Assembly: GCA_045599965.1 (NCBI GenBank)
Contig: JAZRXA010000050.1
Coordinates: 1 to 12,689 of the forward strand
Reading direction: 5' to 3'
Source of the DNA: RGIG5612 sp045599965
GTDB lineage: Bacteria > Bacillota > Clostridia > Lachnospirales > Lachnospiraceae
Length of the DNA: 12,689 nucleotides
Shown here: positions 1-7,356 of the stretch, piece by piece
Position numbering within the stretch: the first letter of the stretch is position 1
How the letters are laid out: each line of letters starts with the position of its first letter
The notes under the pieces: generated by a model
Told to the model about the DNA's origin: nothing
The model's database searches: none
Seen by the model: only the letters and a program-made list of their open reading frames with translations
Translations under genes and position numbers: made by a program

Positions 1-200
1 TATGAGTGAGGCTTTAATGAAACTTAGCGAAGACGCTAGGAGGGCGCGCGTGGATGGGCACCGCGCGCATTAAGGCCCGACTGAGTCGAGCGTTAGTTTC
101 AGTTAGACGAACGGGTGATGAGCAAGAACGAAACTTCTAGCTATAACAATAAAAGAGCTAGGCAAATTGCAGGTTTGCCGGGGAGTTAATAATTTTTCAT
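1..200 (+). ncRNA. Probable structured non-coding RNA (raiA-like is possible, unproven)
   Basis: No gene fits here, and the stretch is clearly richer in G+C than its surroundings, as expected of a folded RNA in an AT-rich genome. Visible helices are 10-19 with 68-77 (10 bp with one G-U), 23-29 with 34-40 (loop AAGA), 44-50 with 62-68 (alternating G/C), 78-81 with 85-88, 137-142 with 156-161, and 161-166 with 174-179. GTTTC at 96-100 can also pair with GAAAC at 130-134. The first long helix encloses the next two, giving a three-way junction. GGGC at 55-58 could pair with GCCC at 75-78 as an alternative or pseudoknot. The plus strand is preferred because the loops are A/G-rich and a TTAATAATTTTT tail follows at 186-197. 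Size and complexity would suit the clostridial raiA RNA class, but I could not match a consensus from memory. The 5' end may lie before the window. Confidence 0.5.
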
Positions 201-214
201 TGTTTGGTTTAATC

Positions 215-715
215 TTACAAAAGACTTACGAGGGCGGGGATGCCGTAAGTTATAAAGCTCATGATTGCCGCTGCAAGAAGTATTCCTATTCCGATTGCAG
301 GAGCTGATTTTTTGATTGGCATGCGAAGAAGTGATGCTAGAAGCGCACCTGTCCATCCGCCGGTTCCTGGAAGCGGAATTCCTACGAATAATACAAGGCC
401 CCAAAATCCCCACTTGTCTATTTGGGTTCTCTTTTTTAATGTCTTAGCTTCTAGCCAATAGATTGCTTTGCTTATATGTTTTGTTTTCTTAAGAAGTGTA
501 AAGATTTTTTCAATGAGCAATAAAATAAATGGGATTGGAATTATATTTCCGATTACACAGATAATTAGTGCTTTCCAATATGGTACTTGCAAAAGAGCTG
601 CTGCTATTAAGCCGCCTCTTAATTCTAATATTGGAAAAAGTGAAATAATAAATATAACTAATTCATGATTCCAACTTGCAAATGTTATCGCTATCCAGTC
701 TATTATCTTTTCCAT
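215..715 (-). CDS. COG2426 / small multidrug export family membrane protein
   Basis: This is a 166-residue integral membrane protein of the family annotated as 'small multi-drug export protein' (Sm_multidrug_ex, COG2426). The true substrate of the family is not established, so the name should not be read as a function. The N-terminal half holds the family-type motif SLFPILELRGGLI (about residues 25-37), followed by hydrophobic segments near 45-70. A charged cytoplasmic loop (LLKKTKHISK) comes next, then a glycine-rich segment (GIPLPGTGGWTGALLASLL, about 112-130) and a last helix near 137-162. The start is supported by AGGAGA upstream of the ATG. It begins 8 bases after the thrC stop and is the last gene of the mogA-thrC unit. 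No clear hairpin terminator follows its stop on the minus strand. Confidence 0.85.
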   Translation of the reverse strand: MEKIIDWIAITFASWNHELVIFIISLFPILELRGGLIAAALLQVPYWKALIICVIGNIIPIPFILLLIEKIFTLLKKTKHISKAIYWLEAKTLKKRTQIDKWGFWGLVLFVGIPLPGTGGWTGALLASLLRMPIKKSAPAIGIGILLAAAIMSFITYGIPALVSLL

Positions 716-723
716 TTATTCTC

Positions 724-2205
724 CTAGTTTACTCTTAAAAATTCTTTTACTTCTTGTTCCATACCACTTAGTTCGCATTCATTTTTATGTCTTACTTCTA
801 AATTAATTGCGTCTTTAATTGCCTGTGGTATTTCTATTTTTGAAATTTCTTTTAATTCATCTATCAATTCAAAATCGCTTAGTGTTTCTTTACTTTTATC
901 TATTGCTGTTACTACGCTTCTTGCAAACTTATATGGGCTTGCAGTTGATACGATTAGTGTTGGCGTTTTATCTAGGGTCGCTTCTTTATATTTATCTACT
1001 GCGCAGCTAGCTACTGCGGTGTGCGGATCTATTACATACGAGTACTCATTATACACTTTTTTAATTTGTTTTGCAGTCTCTTCTTTTGTTGAATACTCTG
1101 CTGCAAAATTGTCCAATACATGCTTCGTATCTTCTACTTCATAGCTTCCTTTTTCATTTAACTGCTTCATCAACTCTTTTGTTTTTTCTTCATCTTCGCC
1201 AGTTGTTTGATATATTAATCTTTCTAGGTTGCTTGAAATTAATATGTCCATCGATGGCGATGTTGTTAGTATAAATTCTCTATTTTTATCGTACTTTTTT
1301 GTTTGGAAAAAGTCGTACAATACTTTGTTGTCATTGGAAGCGCATATTAATTTATTTACTGGAAGCCCCATTTGTTTCGCATAAAAGCCTGCCAAGATAT
1401 TTCCGAAGTTTCCTGTTGGCACGCATACATTTATTTTATCGCCTGCTTTTATTTCGCCTGCCTTTACCATTTGCATATAGCCCCATACATAATAGGCTAC
1501 CTGTGGGATTAGCCGGCCGATATTTATTGAGTTTGCTGAAGAAAATTGGTAATTATTTTGTGTGAGTTTCTTCTTTAGCGCTTCATCGCCTAACATATTC
1601 TTTACGCCTGTTTGTGCATCGTCGAAGTTTCCTATCGTAGCTACTACCTTAGTGTTTTCTCCTTTTTGTGTTACCATCTGAAGTTCTTGGATGCGGCTTA
1701 CTCCGCCCTTTGGATAAAAGACTATTATCTTTGTGCCCGGCACATCTGCAAAGCCTGAAAGCGCTGCTTTTCCTGTGTCTCCTGATGTGGCTGTGAGAAT
1801 TACTACCTCTTTTGTGATATTGTTTTTCTTTGCGGCGCATGCTAGAAGGTGCGGTAAAATTGAAAGGGCCATATCCTTAAATGCTATTGTCGGACCATGG
1901 AATAATTCTAAATAATAGTCACCTACTTTTTTTACTGGCACAATTTCGTTTGCATCAAATTTTGCATCGTAAGCTTTTTCGACGCATGTTTTTAATTCTT
2001 CATATGTAAAATCTGTTAAGAATTTTTCTAATATAATTAACGCTATTTCTTGATAGCTTTTATTTGTTAATTCATTTATGTTTTCTAGCGTTGGGATTGT
2101 TTCCGGAACAAATAAGCCCCCGTCTGGAGCTAATCCTTGCAAGATTGCCTGTGATGAACTTATTAATGTTTTGTCGCCTCTTGTGCTTTTATATTTTATG
2201 TCCAT
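724..2205 (-). CDS. thrC: Threonine synthase
   Basis: Threonine synthase converts O-phospho-L-homoserine to L-threonine and phosphate, the last step of threonine synthesis, in the cytoplasm with pyridoxal phosphate. The 493-residue length fits the longer ThrC class. The N-terminus (YKSTRGDKTLISSSQAILQG) and the PDGGLFVPE segment (about 28-36) are family hallmarks. FHGPTIAFKDMA (about 102-113) carries the PLP lysine, K110. TATSGDTGKAAL, just beyond residue 135, is the phosphate-binding glycine loop, and PTGNFGNILAG follows in the second half. The ATG lies 1 base after the mogA stop, so translation is probably coupled. COG2426 follows after 8 bases. Pairing with a molybdopterin gene has no obvious metabolic logic and may simply be local operon order. 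Confidence 0.97.
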   Translation of the reverse strand: MDIKYKSTRGDKTLISSSQAILQGLAPDGGLFVPETIPTLENINELTNKSYQEIALIILEKFLTDFTYEELKTCVEKAYDAKFDANEIVPVKKVGDYYLELFHGPTIAFKDMALSILPHLLACAAKKNNITKEVVILTATSGDTGKAALSGFADVPGTKIIVFYPKGGVSRIQELQMVTQKGENTKVVATIGNFDDAQTGVKNMLGDEALKKKLTQNNYQFSSANSINIGRLIPQVAYYVWGYMQMVKAGEIKAGDKINVCVPTGNFGNILAGFYAKQMGLPVNKLICASNDNKVLYDFFQTKKYDKNREFILTTSPSMDILISSNLERLIYQTTGEDEEKTKELMKQLNEKGSYEVEDTKHVLDNFAAEYSTKEETAKQIKKVYNEYSYVIDPHTAVASCAVDKYKEATLDKTPTLIVSTASPYKFARSVVTAIDKSKETLSDFELIDELKEISKIEIPQAIKDAINLEVRHKNECELSGMEQEVKEFLRVN

Positions 2206-2206
2206 G

Positions 2207-2695
2207 TTATTTGCCTGCGCACTCGCTATCCATTCCTAATAATATTTCTAGCCCATGTTTTAATGGCTTTATTACTGCTTCTAAGTTTTCTATAGCTGCC
2301 TTAGGGCTTCCTGGCAGGCTTATTATTACTGTGTTATCTCTAATTCCTGCGTTTGCTCTTGATAGCCATGCTTTGTCGGTAATTTTTGCGCTGGCTGCTC
2401 TCATGGCTTCGCCAAAGCCTGGTATCATTTTATGGCAGACTGCTTCTATAGCTTCTGGGGTCACGTCTCTTTTTGAAAAGCCTGTGCCTCCTGTTGTAAC
2501 TATTAGCGGCATGTTTTGGCCTGAAAGATTTATTAGTTCTGTCATTATTTCTTCTTCATCGTCTGGAAGTATCTTTGTATATGTTACGTCGTAGCCATTC
2601 TCTTTTAAGAACTCGCTAACCTTTGGGCCGGCTTCGTCTACTCTTAGTCCGGCGCTTCCTTTATCGCTTATTGTTAAAACTGCTACTTTAAACAT
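2207..2695 (-). CDS. mogA: MogA/MoaB-family molybdopterin adenylyltransferase
   Basis: Members of this family adenylate molybdopterin before metal insertion (MogA activity); in several bacteria the same job is done by proteins named MoaB. The 162-residue protein starts with VAVLTISDKGSAGLRVDEAG, the conserved N-terminal strand and turn. It carries TTGGTGFSKRDVTPEA (about 67-82), the MPT-binding signature, and ends with the SLPGSPKAA segment (about 125-133). I cannot separate MogA from MoaB by sequence alone. A good promoter (TTGCCA-N17-TATAAT) lies directly upstream, placing this gene first in the mogA-thrC-COG2426 unit. AGGGGAAAAGAA just before the ATG is the likely ribosome site. The other Moco genes of the window, moaA and moaC, sit 5 kb upstream in a separate unit. 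Confidence 0.9.
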   Translation of the reverse strand: MFKVAVLTISDKGSAGLRVDEAGPKVSEFLKENGYDVTYTKILPDDEEEIMTELINLSGQNMPLIVTTGGTGFSKRDVTPEAIEAVCHKMIPGFGEAMRAASAKITDKAWLSRANAGIRDNTVIISLPGSPKAAIENLEAVIKPLKHGLEILLGMDSECAGK

Positions 2696-2725
2696 TTCTT
2701 TTCCCCTTTTAATTTCGTTTATAAA

Positions 2726-2754
2726 ATTATATTGGTTTTGGCCTTAATTGGCAA
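2726..2754 (-). promoter_or_regulatory. Sigma-A type promoter of the mogA-thrC-COG2426 unit
   Basis: On the minus strand, TTGCCA (2749-2754) and TATAAT (2726-2731) are separated by exactly 17 bases (2732-2748). The -10 is a full consensus match and the -35 matches 5 of 6. It starts just past the terminator at 2758-2789, so the downstream genes appear to be insulated from the corrinoid unit. Transcription should begin near 2719, giving a leader of about 25 bases. Confidence 0.75.
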
Positions 2755-2757
2755 TAT

Positions 2758-2789
2758 AAAAGGACCACCACTTTCGTGATGGCCCTTTC
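2758..2789 (-). terminator. Rho-independent terminator after the corrinoid protein gene
   Basis: Read on the minus strand, the 13-bp stem AAAGGGCCATCAC / GTGGTGGTCCTTT has two G-U pairs and a GAAA tetraloop, and leads into CCTTTTATATTG. It lies about 45 bases past the corrinoid protein stop and just before the next promoter. On the plus strand the G-U pairs become mismatches, which supports the minus orientation. Confidence 0.8.
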
Positions 2790-2805
2790 GCTTGATACTT
2801 ATTCG

Positions 2806-2823
2806 GTATTGCATAAGCAATAC
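2806..2823. other. Stem-loop in the 3' untranslated region of the corrinoid protein gene
   Basis: GTATTGC (2806-2812) and GCAATAC (2817-2823) form a perfect 7-bp stem with a 4-base loop, between the corrinoid protein stop and the terminator. It has no U tract of its own. It may protect the 3' end of an abundant transcript; that role is an inference. Confidence 0.45.
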
Positions 2824-2834
2824 GTTTCATTTAA

Positions 2835-3467
2835 TTACTGAACTAATTTCTTAGCTGCTTCAGCTGCTGCTGCAGCGTCTTCTGTGTAGCAATCTGCACC
2901 GATTTCATCAGCAAATTCCTGAGTAATAGGTGCACCACCAACCATAACCTTGAATTGTGCACGGTTAGGAGCTTTGTTTAAAGCATCAACTGTTTCACGA
3001 AGTGAAGGCATTGTTGTTGTAAGAAGTGCTGAACATCCAACGATTTTTACTTCTGGATCTTGAGCTGCTTCTAAGAATTTTTCGATTGGAACATCAACGC
3101 CAAGGTCGATTACTTCGAATCCAGCAGATTCGATCATCATGATAACAAGGTTTTTACCGATGTCATGAAGGTCGCCTGCAACTGTTCCCATTACCATTTT
3201 ACCGATTGTAGCGCTAGCTGCGTCAGCAAGGTGAGGTTTTACAACTTCAACACCTTTCTTCATAGCACGTGCTGCAACGAGCATTTCAGGAACGAAGATT
3301 TCGTTGTTTTTGAACTTTTCACCAACAACGCCCATAGCATCGATCATACCTTTGTTAAGGATTTCCATTGCATCGATACCTTCATCAAGTGCTTGTTGTA
3401 CGAGTTCAGGAACTACTTTTGACTTACCTGTTTCGACTGCTTGAGCAATCTCATCAATTTTTGACAT
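2835..3467 (-). CDS. Corrinoid (cobalamin-binding) methyl-carrier protein, MttC/MtgC class
   Basis: This 210-residue protein carries a methyl group on a bound cobamide between two methyltransferases. Residues about 5-85 form the helical cap domain (EILNKGMIDAMGVVGEKF and EMLVAARAMKKGVEVVKPHL). The Rossmann B12-binding domain follows with the full signature: D99-x-H101-x-x-G104 (GDLHDIGKN, with H101 the lower cobalt ligand), S146-x-L148 (SALLTTTM) and G177-G178 (VGGAP). Length and motifs match the corrinoid proteins of methylamine, betaine and methoxyl systems; the substrate cannot be told from this gene. A strong AGGAGG site precedes the ATG. It follows the methyltransferase gene by 56 bases, which contain a palindrome, and ends at a strong terminator, all consistent with high expression. 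Confidence 0.93.
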   Translation of the reverse strand: MSKIDEIAQAVETGKSKVVPELVQQALDEGIDAMEILNKGMIDAMGVVGEKFKNNEIFVPEMLVAARAMKKGVEVVKPHLADAASATIGKMVMGTVAGDLHDIGKNLVIMMIESAGFEVIDLGVDVPIEKFLEAAQDPEVKIVGCSALLTTTMPSLRETVDALNKAPNRAQFKVMVGGAPITQEFADEIGADCYTEDAAAAAEAAKKLVQ

Positions 3468-3502
3468 TTAACTGTCCTCCTATAAGATATAAATTTTTAT
3501 AT

Positions 3503-3518
3503 TAAGGCTTAAGCCTTA
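3503..3518. repeat. 16-bp perfect palindrome between methyltransferase and corrinoid genes
   Basis: TAAGGCTTAAGCCTTA is its own reverse complement and can form a 6-bp stem with a TTAA loop in RNA. It is followed on the minus strand by a second weak inverted repeat (ATATAAA...TTTATAT, about 3487-3502) and then the AGGAGG of the corrinoid gene. With no U tract directly after the first stem, it reads as an intercistronic stabiliser or processing site, or an operator, rather than a terminator. Confidence 0.4.
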
Positions 3519-3523
3519 CGGAC

Positions 3524-4327
3524 TTATTTTTGTGCTGGTCCAAATAGACCTTCTCTATATGCTGTGATGTATTCCATGCAGAAATCATCCATTCCAAGAA
3601 GAGCTTCTGTAGCGAAGATTGCGCCCATTAAGTCTCTGTTTGTTGGATCTAAGATTGCACTGTCTAATCCTGCGTTCATTGAAAGTACTAAGAATGCAAG
3701 GTTTACAATCTTTCTGTATGGTAAGTTGAATGAGATATTGCTAACTGCGCCCGTAACATGAATTGTAGGGTAATCAGTTTTAATCTTACTCATAACTACA
3801 CCTAAGTTTGCCATTGCATCATCTGTTGTGCAAAGCATTTCTACTAATGGATCGATATGAAGACGGCTAGGATCGATTCCATACTTCTTAGCTGCTTCCA
3901 TGATGTCTCCAAATACTCTTAATCTATCTTCTGGGCTCTTTGGGATTCCCTTGTCATCACAACAAAGTGCGATACATTCCCACTCTGTATCAGCGATTAC
4001 TGGGAAGATTTTTTCAATCTTGTCGCCTTCACCAGATACTGAGTTAATAAGGCCAGGTTTCTTTACATATTGCATTGCGCCGATGATTGCGTCTGGGTCT
4101 GGGCTATCGATAGCGATTGGAAGGTCTGTAACTTCTTGTACTAAGTCGATAAGCCAATGAAGTGTCTCTACTTCATCGTTTTCTACTGATGCGCAAACGT
4201 CGATGTATGTAGCGCCTGCTTCTGTTTGCTTTTTAGCTAAATCTCTAATCCAATCAGCGTTTCTTTCTTCGATTGCTTTTGCTACTGATGGGATTGAACC
4301 ATTAATTTTCTCACCAATTATGATCAT
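3524..4327 (-). CDS. Pterin-binding methyltetrahydrofolate:corrinoid methyltransferase (MtgA/AcsE-like)
   Basis: The 267-residue protein is a DHPS-like TIM barrel of the family that moves a methyl group between tetrahydrofolate and a corrinoid protein, as in MtgA of glycine betaine systems and AcsE of the Wood-Ljungdahl pathway. Seen in order are IIIGEKINGSIPSVAKAI (residues 2-19), the pterin-site segments GATYIDVCAS (about 38-47) and PIAIDSPDPDAI (about 70-81), LINSVSGEGDK (about 93-103), HIDPLVEMLCT (about 157-167), and TGAVSNISFNLPYR (about 192-205). Length is normal for the family. The adjacent downstream corrinoid protein is its likely partner, and RACo lies upstream, so demethylation of a methyl donor feeding the folate pool is the best guess. 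AGGAGG precedes the start; I see no confident promoter in the 138 bases upstream. Confidence 0.9.
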   Translation of the reverse strand: MIIIGEKINGSIPSVAKAIEERNADWIRDLAKKQTEAGATYIDVCASVENDEVETLHWLIDLVQEVTDLPIAIDSPDPDAIIGAMQYVKKPGLINSVSGEGDKIEKIFPVIADTEWECIALCCDDKGIPKSPEDRLRVFGDIMEAAKKYGIDPSRLHIDPLVEMLCTTDDAMANLGVVMSKIKTDYPTIHVTGAVSNISFNLPYRKIVNLAFLVLSMNAGLDSAILDPTNRDLMGAIFATEALLGMDDFCMEYITAYREGLFGPAQK

Positions 4328-4465
4328 TTATTTTTCCTCCTAATTTGAGCCATTCATCTAAATATTTTTATAATTAGTGCCCATAATTGCTTTTATTTTA
4401 CAATATTTTAAGATTTTTGCATAGATATTTTTATATAAATCTATTTCGATAATATATAAAAATTT

Positions 4466-6037
4466 TTAGTTTTCAAATAGCAAATTATCGACAAATACAT
4501 CCTGGAAATTCGGCGATGATGCGAGTTCTAAGAACTCAATATTCTTCTTTATCGCTTGCGCTCTAAGGAATTCTTCCTTATTTAACGTCGCTATTTTACT
4601 GCCCTCTCCGGCTGCATTTCCTATCATTTCTATCTTTTCTTCTAGCTCTTTTGGTATAAGGCCTATTTCGCATGCTGATTGCGGATCCATATAGTTTCCA
4701 AATGCTCCGGCTATCATTACTTTTTTAATGTCTGTTACTTTTATTCCTAGTTTCTCGGCCATGAGCTCAATTCCTGCGGCTATTGCGCCTTTTGCTAGTT
4801 GGACTTCTCTTATATCTTTTTGTGAAATATATACTGACTCTTTTAGTGTGAATTTTAATAGGCCTTCATTTGTCTTTCCTATTCTCTTTTCGTTTTCTTT
4901 AACTCCTTCGCTAGCGGTTTTAATATCGTCTTTTTCTGGATTGAATAGTTTTCCTGACTCATCTATTATGCCTGCTCTTAAAAGTACTGCTACTGCATCC
5001 ATAAGTCCTGAGCCACATATTCCCTCTACTTTTTCGTTCCCTATTACATGTGGCACTACTAAGTTATTTTCTAGTTTTACGTGGTCGATTGCTCCGTATT
5101 TTCCTCGCATTCCGCATTCTATTTTTGCGCCTTCGAAGGCTGGGCCTGCTGCCGTTGAGCATGCTATCATATGCTCTTTATTGCCCATTACCATCTCGCC
5201 GTTTGTGCCGATATCTATCATTAAACTCATGTCTTCTAACTCGTCGAACTCTGTTGCTAAAAGGCATCCTATCGTATCGGCTCCAACAAAGCCTGCTATA
5301 TTAGGCAGTATTTGCACCTTTCCTTCTGGATTGATATCCATCCCTACTTCTTCTGGGCTTACTACCATCTCATCTTTTACGACTGCTTCGTAAGGCACTA
5401 GAGTTAATGGTTTTGGATCTATTCCTAAATACAAGTGATGCATGCACGTATTTCCTACTACACTTGCTAGGTATATTCTTTGTGAGTCTACATTTGCTTC
5501 GGTGCATGCTTCGGCTATTAATTCATTAAGCGCTTGCCTTATTACACTAGATAATTTATCTACTCCATTTTCTATTGCATATTCGCATCTTGATATTACA
5601 TCGGCGCCGAATTGGCTTTGCGGATTTAGCATACTTGCGTGCGCAATTTCCTTGCCTGTGCTTAAGTCTAACAGGTAGCAAACAAGTGATGTTGTTCCGA
5701 TATCAAACGCTACACCTAGAGCTTTTTCCTTTTTTATTGTCTCTTTTTCTACGTCTGGTTTGATGTCAATTTTTCTTTTTATTCCGTTTTCTAATATATG
5801 GTGTTCGTCGTCATGTTTTACTTCTATTACCAAGTCTTTTTCTACTTTATACTGGCATGCCTTTACTGTCGTCTTTCTTCCATTTTCGACTATATCGACT
5901 AGGCATTTGCCACATGTTCCTTGGCCTCCGCAAGGTGCATCTGGACGCAACTTTGCTAATATTTGCGCGGTTAATAGTGTGCTTCCTCCTTGCACTTTCA
6001 CTTCTATATTGTTTGGAATTATCTTGACTGTATACAT
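4466..6037 (-). CDS. RACo-type reductive activator of corrinoid proteins (2Fe-2S plus ASKHA domain)
   Basis: RACo-type proteins use ATP to reduce inactive Co(II) corrinoid back to Co(I), letting the methyl-carrier protein re-enter the cycle. Residues 1-75 are a plant-type 2Fe-2S domain with C36, C42, C45 and C61 (CGGQGTCGKC, then ACQ). A linker reaches about 105, then the ASKHA ATPase-like part (DUF4445) begins: GVAFDIGTTSLVCYLL (108-123), LMIDIGTNGEMVMG (near 275), AGPAFEGAKIECGMRG, GICGSGLMDAVAVLL and MIAGAFGNYMDP. At 523 residues it is on the short side for the family but appears complete, with both phosphate loops. The start is 11 bases after the DUF2284 gene, so it ends the moaA operon, and it sits just before the methyltransferase and corrinoid genes it would serve. 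Weak A/T hairpins follow its stop, so some read-through into those genes is likely. Confidence 0.92.
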   Translation of the reverse strand: MYTVKIIPNNIEVKVQGGSTLLTAQILAKLRPDAPCGGQGTCGKCLVDIVENGRKTTVKACQYKVEKDLVIEVKHDDEHHILENGIKRKIDIKPDVEKETIKKEKALGVAFDIGTTSLVCYLLDLSTGKEIAHASMLNPQSQFGADVISRCEYAIENGVDKLSSVIRQALNELIAEACTEANVDSQRIYLASVVGNTCMHHLYLGIDPKPLTLVPYEAVVKDEMVVSPEEVGMDINPEGKVQILPNIAGFVGADTIGCLLATEFDELEDMSLMIDIGTNGEMVMGNKEHMIACSTAAGPAFEGAKIECGMRGKYGAIDHVKLENNLVVPHVIGNEKVEGICGSGLMDAVAVLLRAGIIDESGKLFNPEKDDIKTASEGVKENEKRIGKTNEGLLKFTLKESVYISQKDIREVQLAKGAIAAGIELMAEKLGIKVTDIKKVMIAGAFGNYMDPQSACEIGLIPKELEEKIEMIGNAAGEGSKIATLNKEEFLRAQAIKKNIEFLELASSPNFQDVFVDNLLFEN

Positions 6038-6048
6038 TTTTCTTCCTT

Positions 6049-6585
6049 CTAGTTATACAAGTAGCATCCTGTATAACACATTTTATTTGGTCCGTAATTA
6101 TATGCTACATTATTTTTTTTGCATACATCCGACACATATAGGCCAAAGGCTTCCATCGACGAATTTGCCTTTTCTGGGAAGCGACACGGTGCGTCTGGAT
6201 ATGTGCATTTTTCGCATCTTTGGCATCCGCCATCGCCTAGTATTAATAAATCTGGGCATACTTCTTTTAATGCATCTGCACATTTATTAAATCTTTTATC
6301 GTGGAGTTCTTTTACTTCTACTATTCCTTCAAAATCTAGGCTATCTTCTATATCGCCAACTGTTTGCACTATTATTCCGTGCGTGTATTTTTTCATTTTC
6401 TCTTCGCACTCACTAATTTCACCACATCCCGGCGGGCAGCTCCATCTCTTTCCATACATGCCACATGTGTTCACTGCGCACATATCTCTTACTTCTGGCA
6501 TTGCTACTAGTGTTGTTACATCAAGTTCGGCAACCGTTTCAAACTCGCATTCTTTTGCGATTTCTAATAATTTTTCTTTTTCCAT
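6049..6585 (-). CDS. DUF2284 Cys-rich putative metal-binding protein
   Basis: This 178-residue protein matches the DUF2284 family of predicted metal-binding proteins; no activity is established. Cysteines are clustered: CAVNTCGMYGKRWSCPPGCG (about 36-55), CQRCEKCTYPDAPC in the second half, and single cysteines near the C-terminus (VCKKN and MCYTGCYLYN). The spacing suggests one or two iron-sulfur clusters or a zinc site. I chose the ATG at 6585 rather than the in-frame ATG 54 bases upstream: its first base is the last base of the upstream stop (TAATG), GGAGA precedes it, and the longer version would begin with a basic, unlike stretch. Location between an MBL hydrolase and RACo suggests a part in corrinoid or metal-cofactor redox chemistry, but this is context only. 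Confidence 0.8.
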   Translation of the reverse strand: MEKEKLLEIAKECEFETVAELDVTTLVAMPEVRDMCAVNTCGMYGKRWSCPPGCGEISECEEKMKKYTHGIIVQTVGDIEDSLDFEGIVEVKELHDKRFNKCADALKEVCPDLLILGDGGCQRCEKCTYPDAPCRFPEKANSSMEAFGLYVSDVCKKNNVAYNYGPNKMCYTGCYLYN

Positions 6586-7346
6586 TATTCTTCTCCTAAT
6601 GTGCAATCTCTTGGTAACAAGAATGTACATGCTTCGCAATCATATGCCTTTATTAAAAATCCTTCTGGCCATTCATTTTCATCTGGGACTCTTAAATCTG
6701 GCTTTACTTTTCCTGCTTGCACTTCATCCCATGCTTCCTTTACTTTTGTTATATACTCTGGTTTTAATTTCGGCGTTGCATGATTAGGACATAACTCATC
6801 AAACTCACTGCTTAACGCCTCTAACTTTTCGTAACTTCCTCTTAACTTATCGTTTACACGCGCTTCTCCAAACTGGAAGATTCTTCCTGTTTGAACCATG
6901 TCCCCGCAAAATAGGCGTCTATTATTTTTGTCGAGTATGCTTATGCTTCCCTTTGTATGACCTGGAACTGTTATTATCTGAAGCGGTCTATTTCCTATAT
7001 CTATTATTTGTCCATCAACTATTTGTTTATACTCAGCATCTGGATATTTTTTTGCAAATTCAAATTGTTCATAATCTTCGCTTGTTACGTAGTATGCTGG
7101 GAATTGATTATGCGCATTTGTATGATCTCCATCTCCATGCGTCGTTATTACTTCGATTGGTTTGTCCAGATACTTCGTATAGCCATTTTCTTTTAGGATG
7201 CCTTGGACAACTTCCTTCATGTTTTCTATGCTGCATCCGCTATCTATCATTATTGCTCGCTCATCTCCTACAAGCAAAAATGAATATACAAATACATTTT
7301 CTATTCTCCATGTTTTTTTATCAACTTCTACGATATTATAATTCAT
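6585..7346 (-). CDS. Metallo-beta-lactamase fold hydrolase (variant HxDxDH site)
   Basis: The 253-residue protein has the MBL fold: MIDSGCS (33-39), TTHGDGDH (68-75), PGHTKGS (128-134, H130), CGDM (147-150, D149) and CPNHATP (186-192, H189). The metal motif is H70-G-D72-G-D74-H75, so the usual second His of HxHxDH is Asp; metal 1 ligation would be altered. Function cannot be named; relatives act on thioesters, phosphodiesters or flavodiiron-type substrates. The C-terminal tail carries cysteines (DCEACTFLLPRDC). I chose the start at 7346, preceded by GGGAGGG, over an in-frame ATG 54 bases upstream that lies inside moaC. It starts 10 bases after moaC and ends by overlapping the DUF2284 start by one base, so it is part of the moaA operon. 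Confidence 0.85.
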   Translation of the reverse strand: MNYNIVEVDKKTWRIENVFVYSFLLVGDERAIMIDSGCSIENMKEVVQGILKENGYTKYLDKPIEVITTHGDGDHTNAHNQFPAYYVTSEDYEQFEFAKKYPDAEYKQIVDGQIIDIGNRPLQIITVPGHTKGSISILDKNNRRLFCGDMVQTGRIFQFGEARVNDKLRGSYEKLEALSSEFDELCPNHATPKLKPEYITKVKEAWDEVQAGKVKPDLRVPDENEWPEGFLIKAYDCEACTFLLPRDCTLGEE

Positions 7347-7356
7347 TTTCCCTCCC

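Noticed and set aside
78..88. CGACTGAGTCG in the left RNA, recalling a group II intron domain I segment
   Set aside because: No domain V/VI signature, intron ORF or exon-binding context was seen, so the likeness is probably chance in a short hairpin.
2064..2594. Plus-strand open frame of 176 codons with hydrophobic stretches
   Set aside because: It is opposite mogA and the start of thrC, both of which have clear family motifs; no promoter or ribosome site.
4328..4465. Promoter between RACo and the methyltransferase gene
   Set aside because: Several TATAAA/TAAAAT-like words occur but none has a -35 at acceptable spacing; AT-richness alone explains them.
4728..5393. Long plus-strand open frame of 221 codons
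   Set aside because: It lies wholly opposite the RACo gene, has no ribosome site, and its translation is a Ser/Pro/Phe-rich shadow without family features.
6586..6639. 18-residue N-terminal extension of the DUF2284 protein
   Set aside because: It would overlap the MBL gene by 55 bases and is strongly basic; the TAATG junction with GGAGA fits a coupled start at 6585.
6119..6787. Plus-strand open frame of 222 codons
   Set aside because: It is opposite the DUF2284 and MBL genes, spans their junction, and encodes a Leu/Ser-rich shadow sequence.
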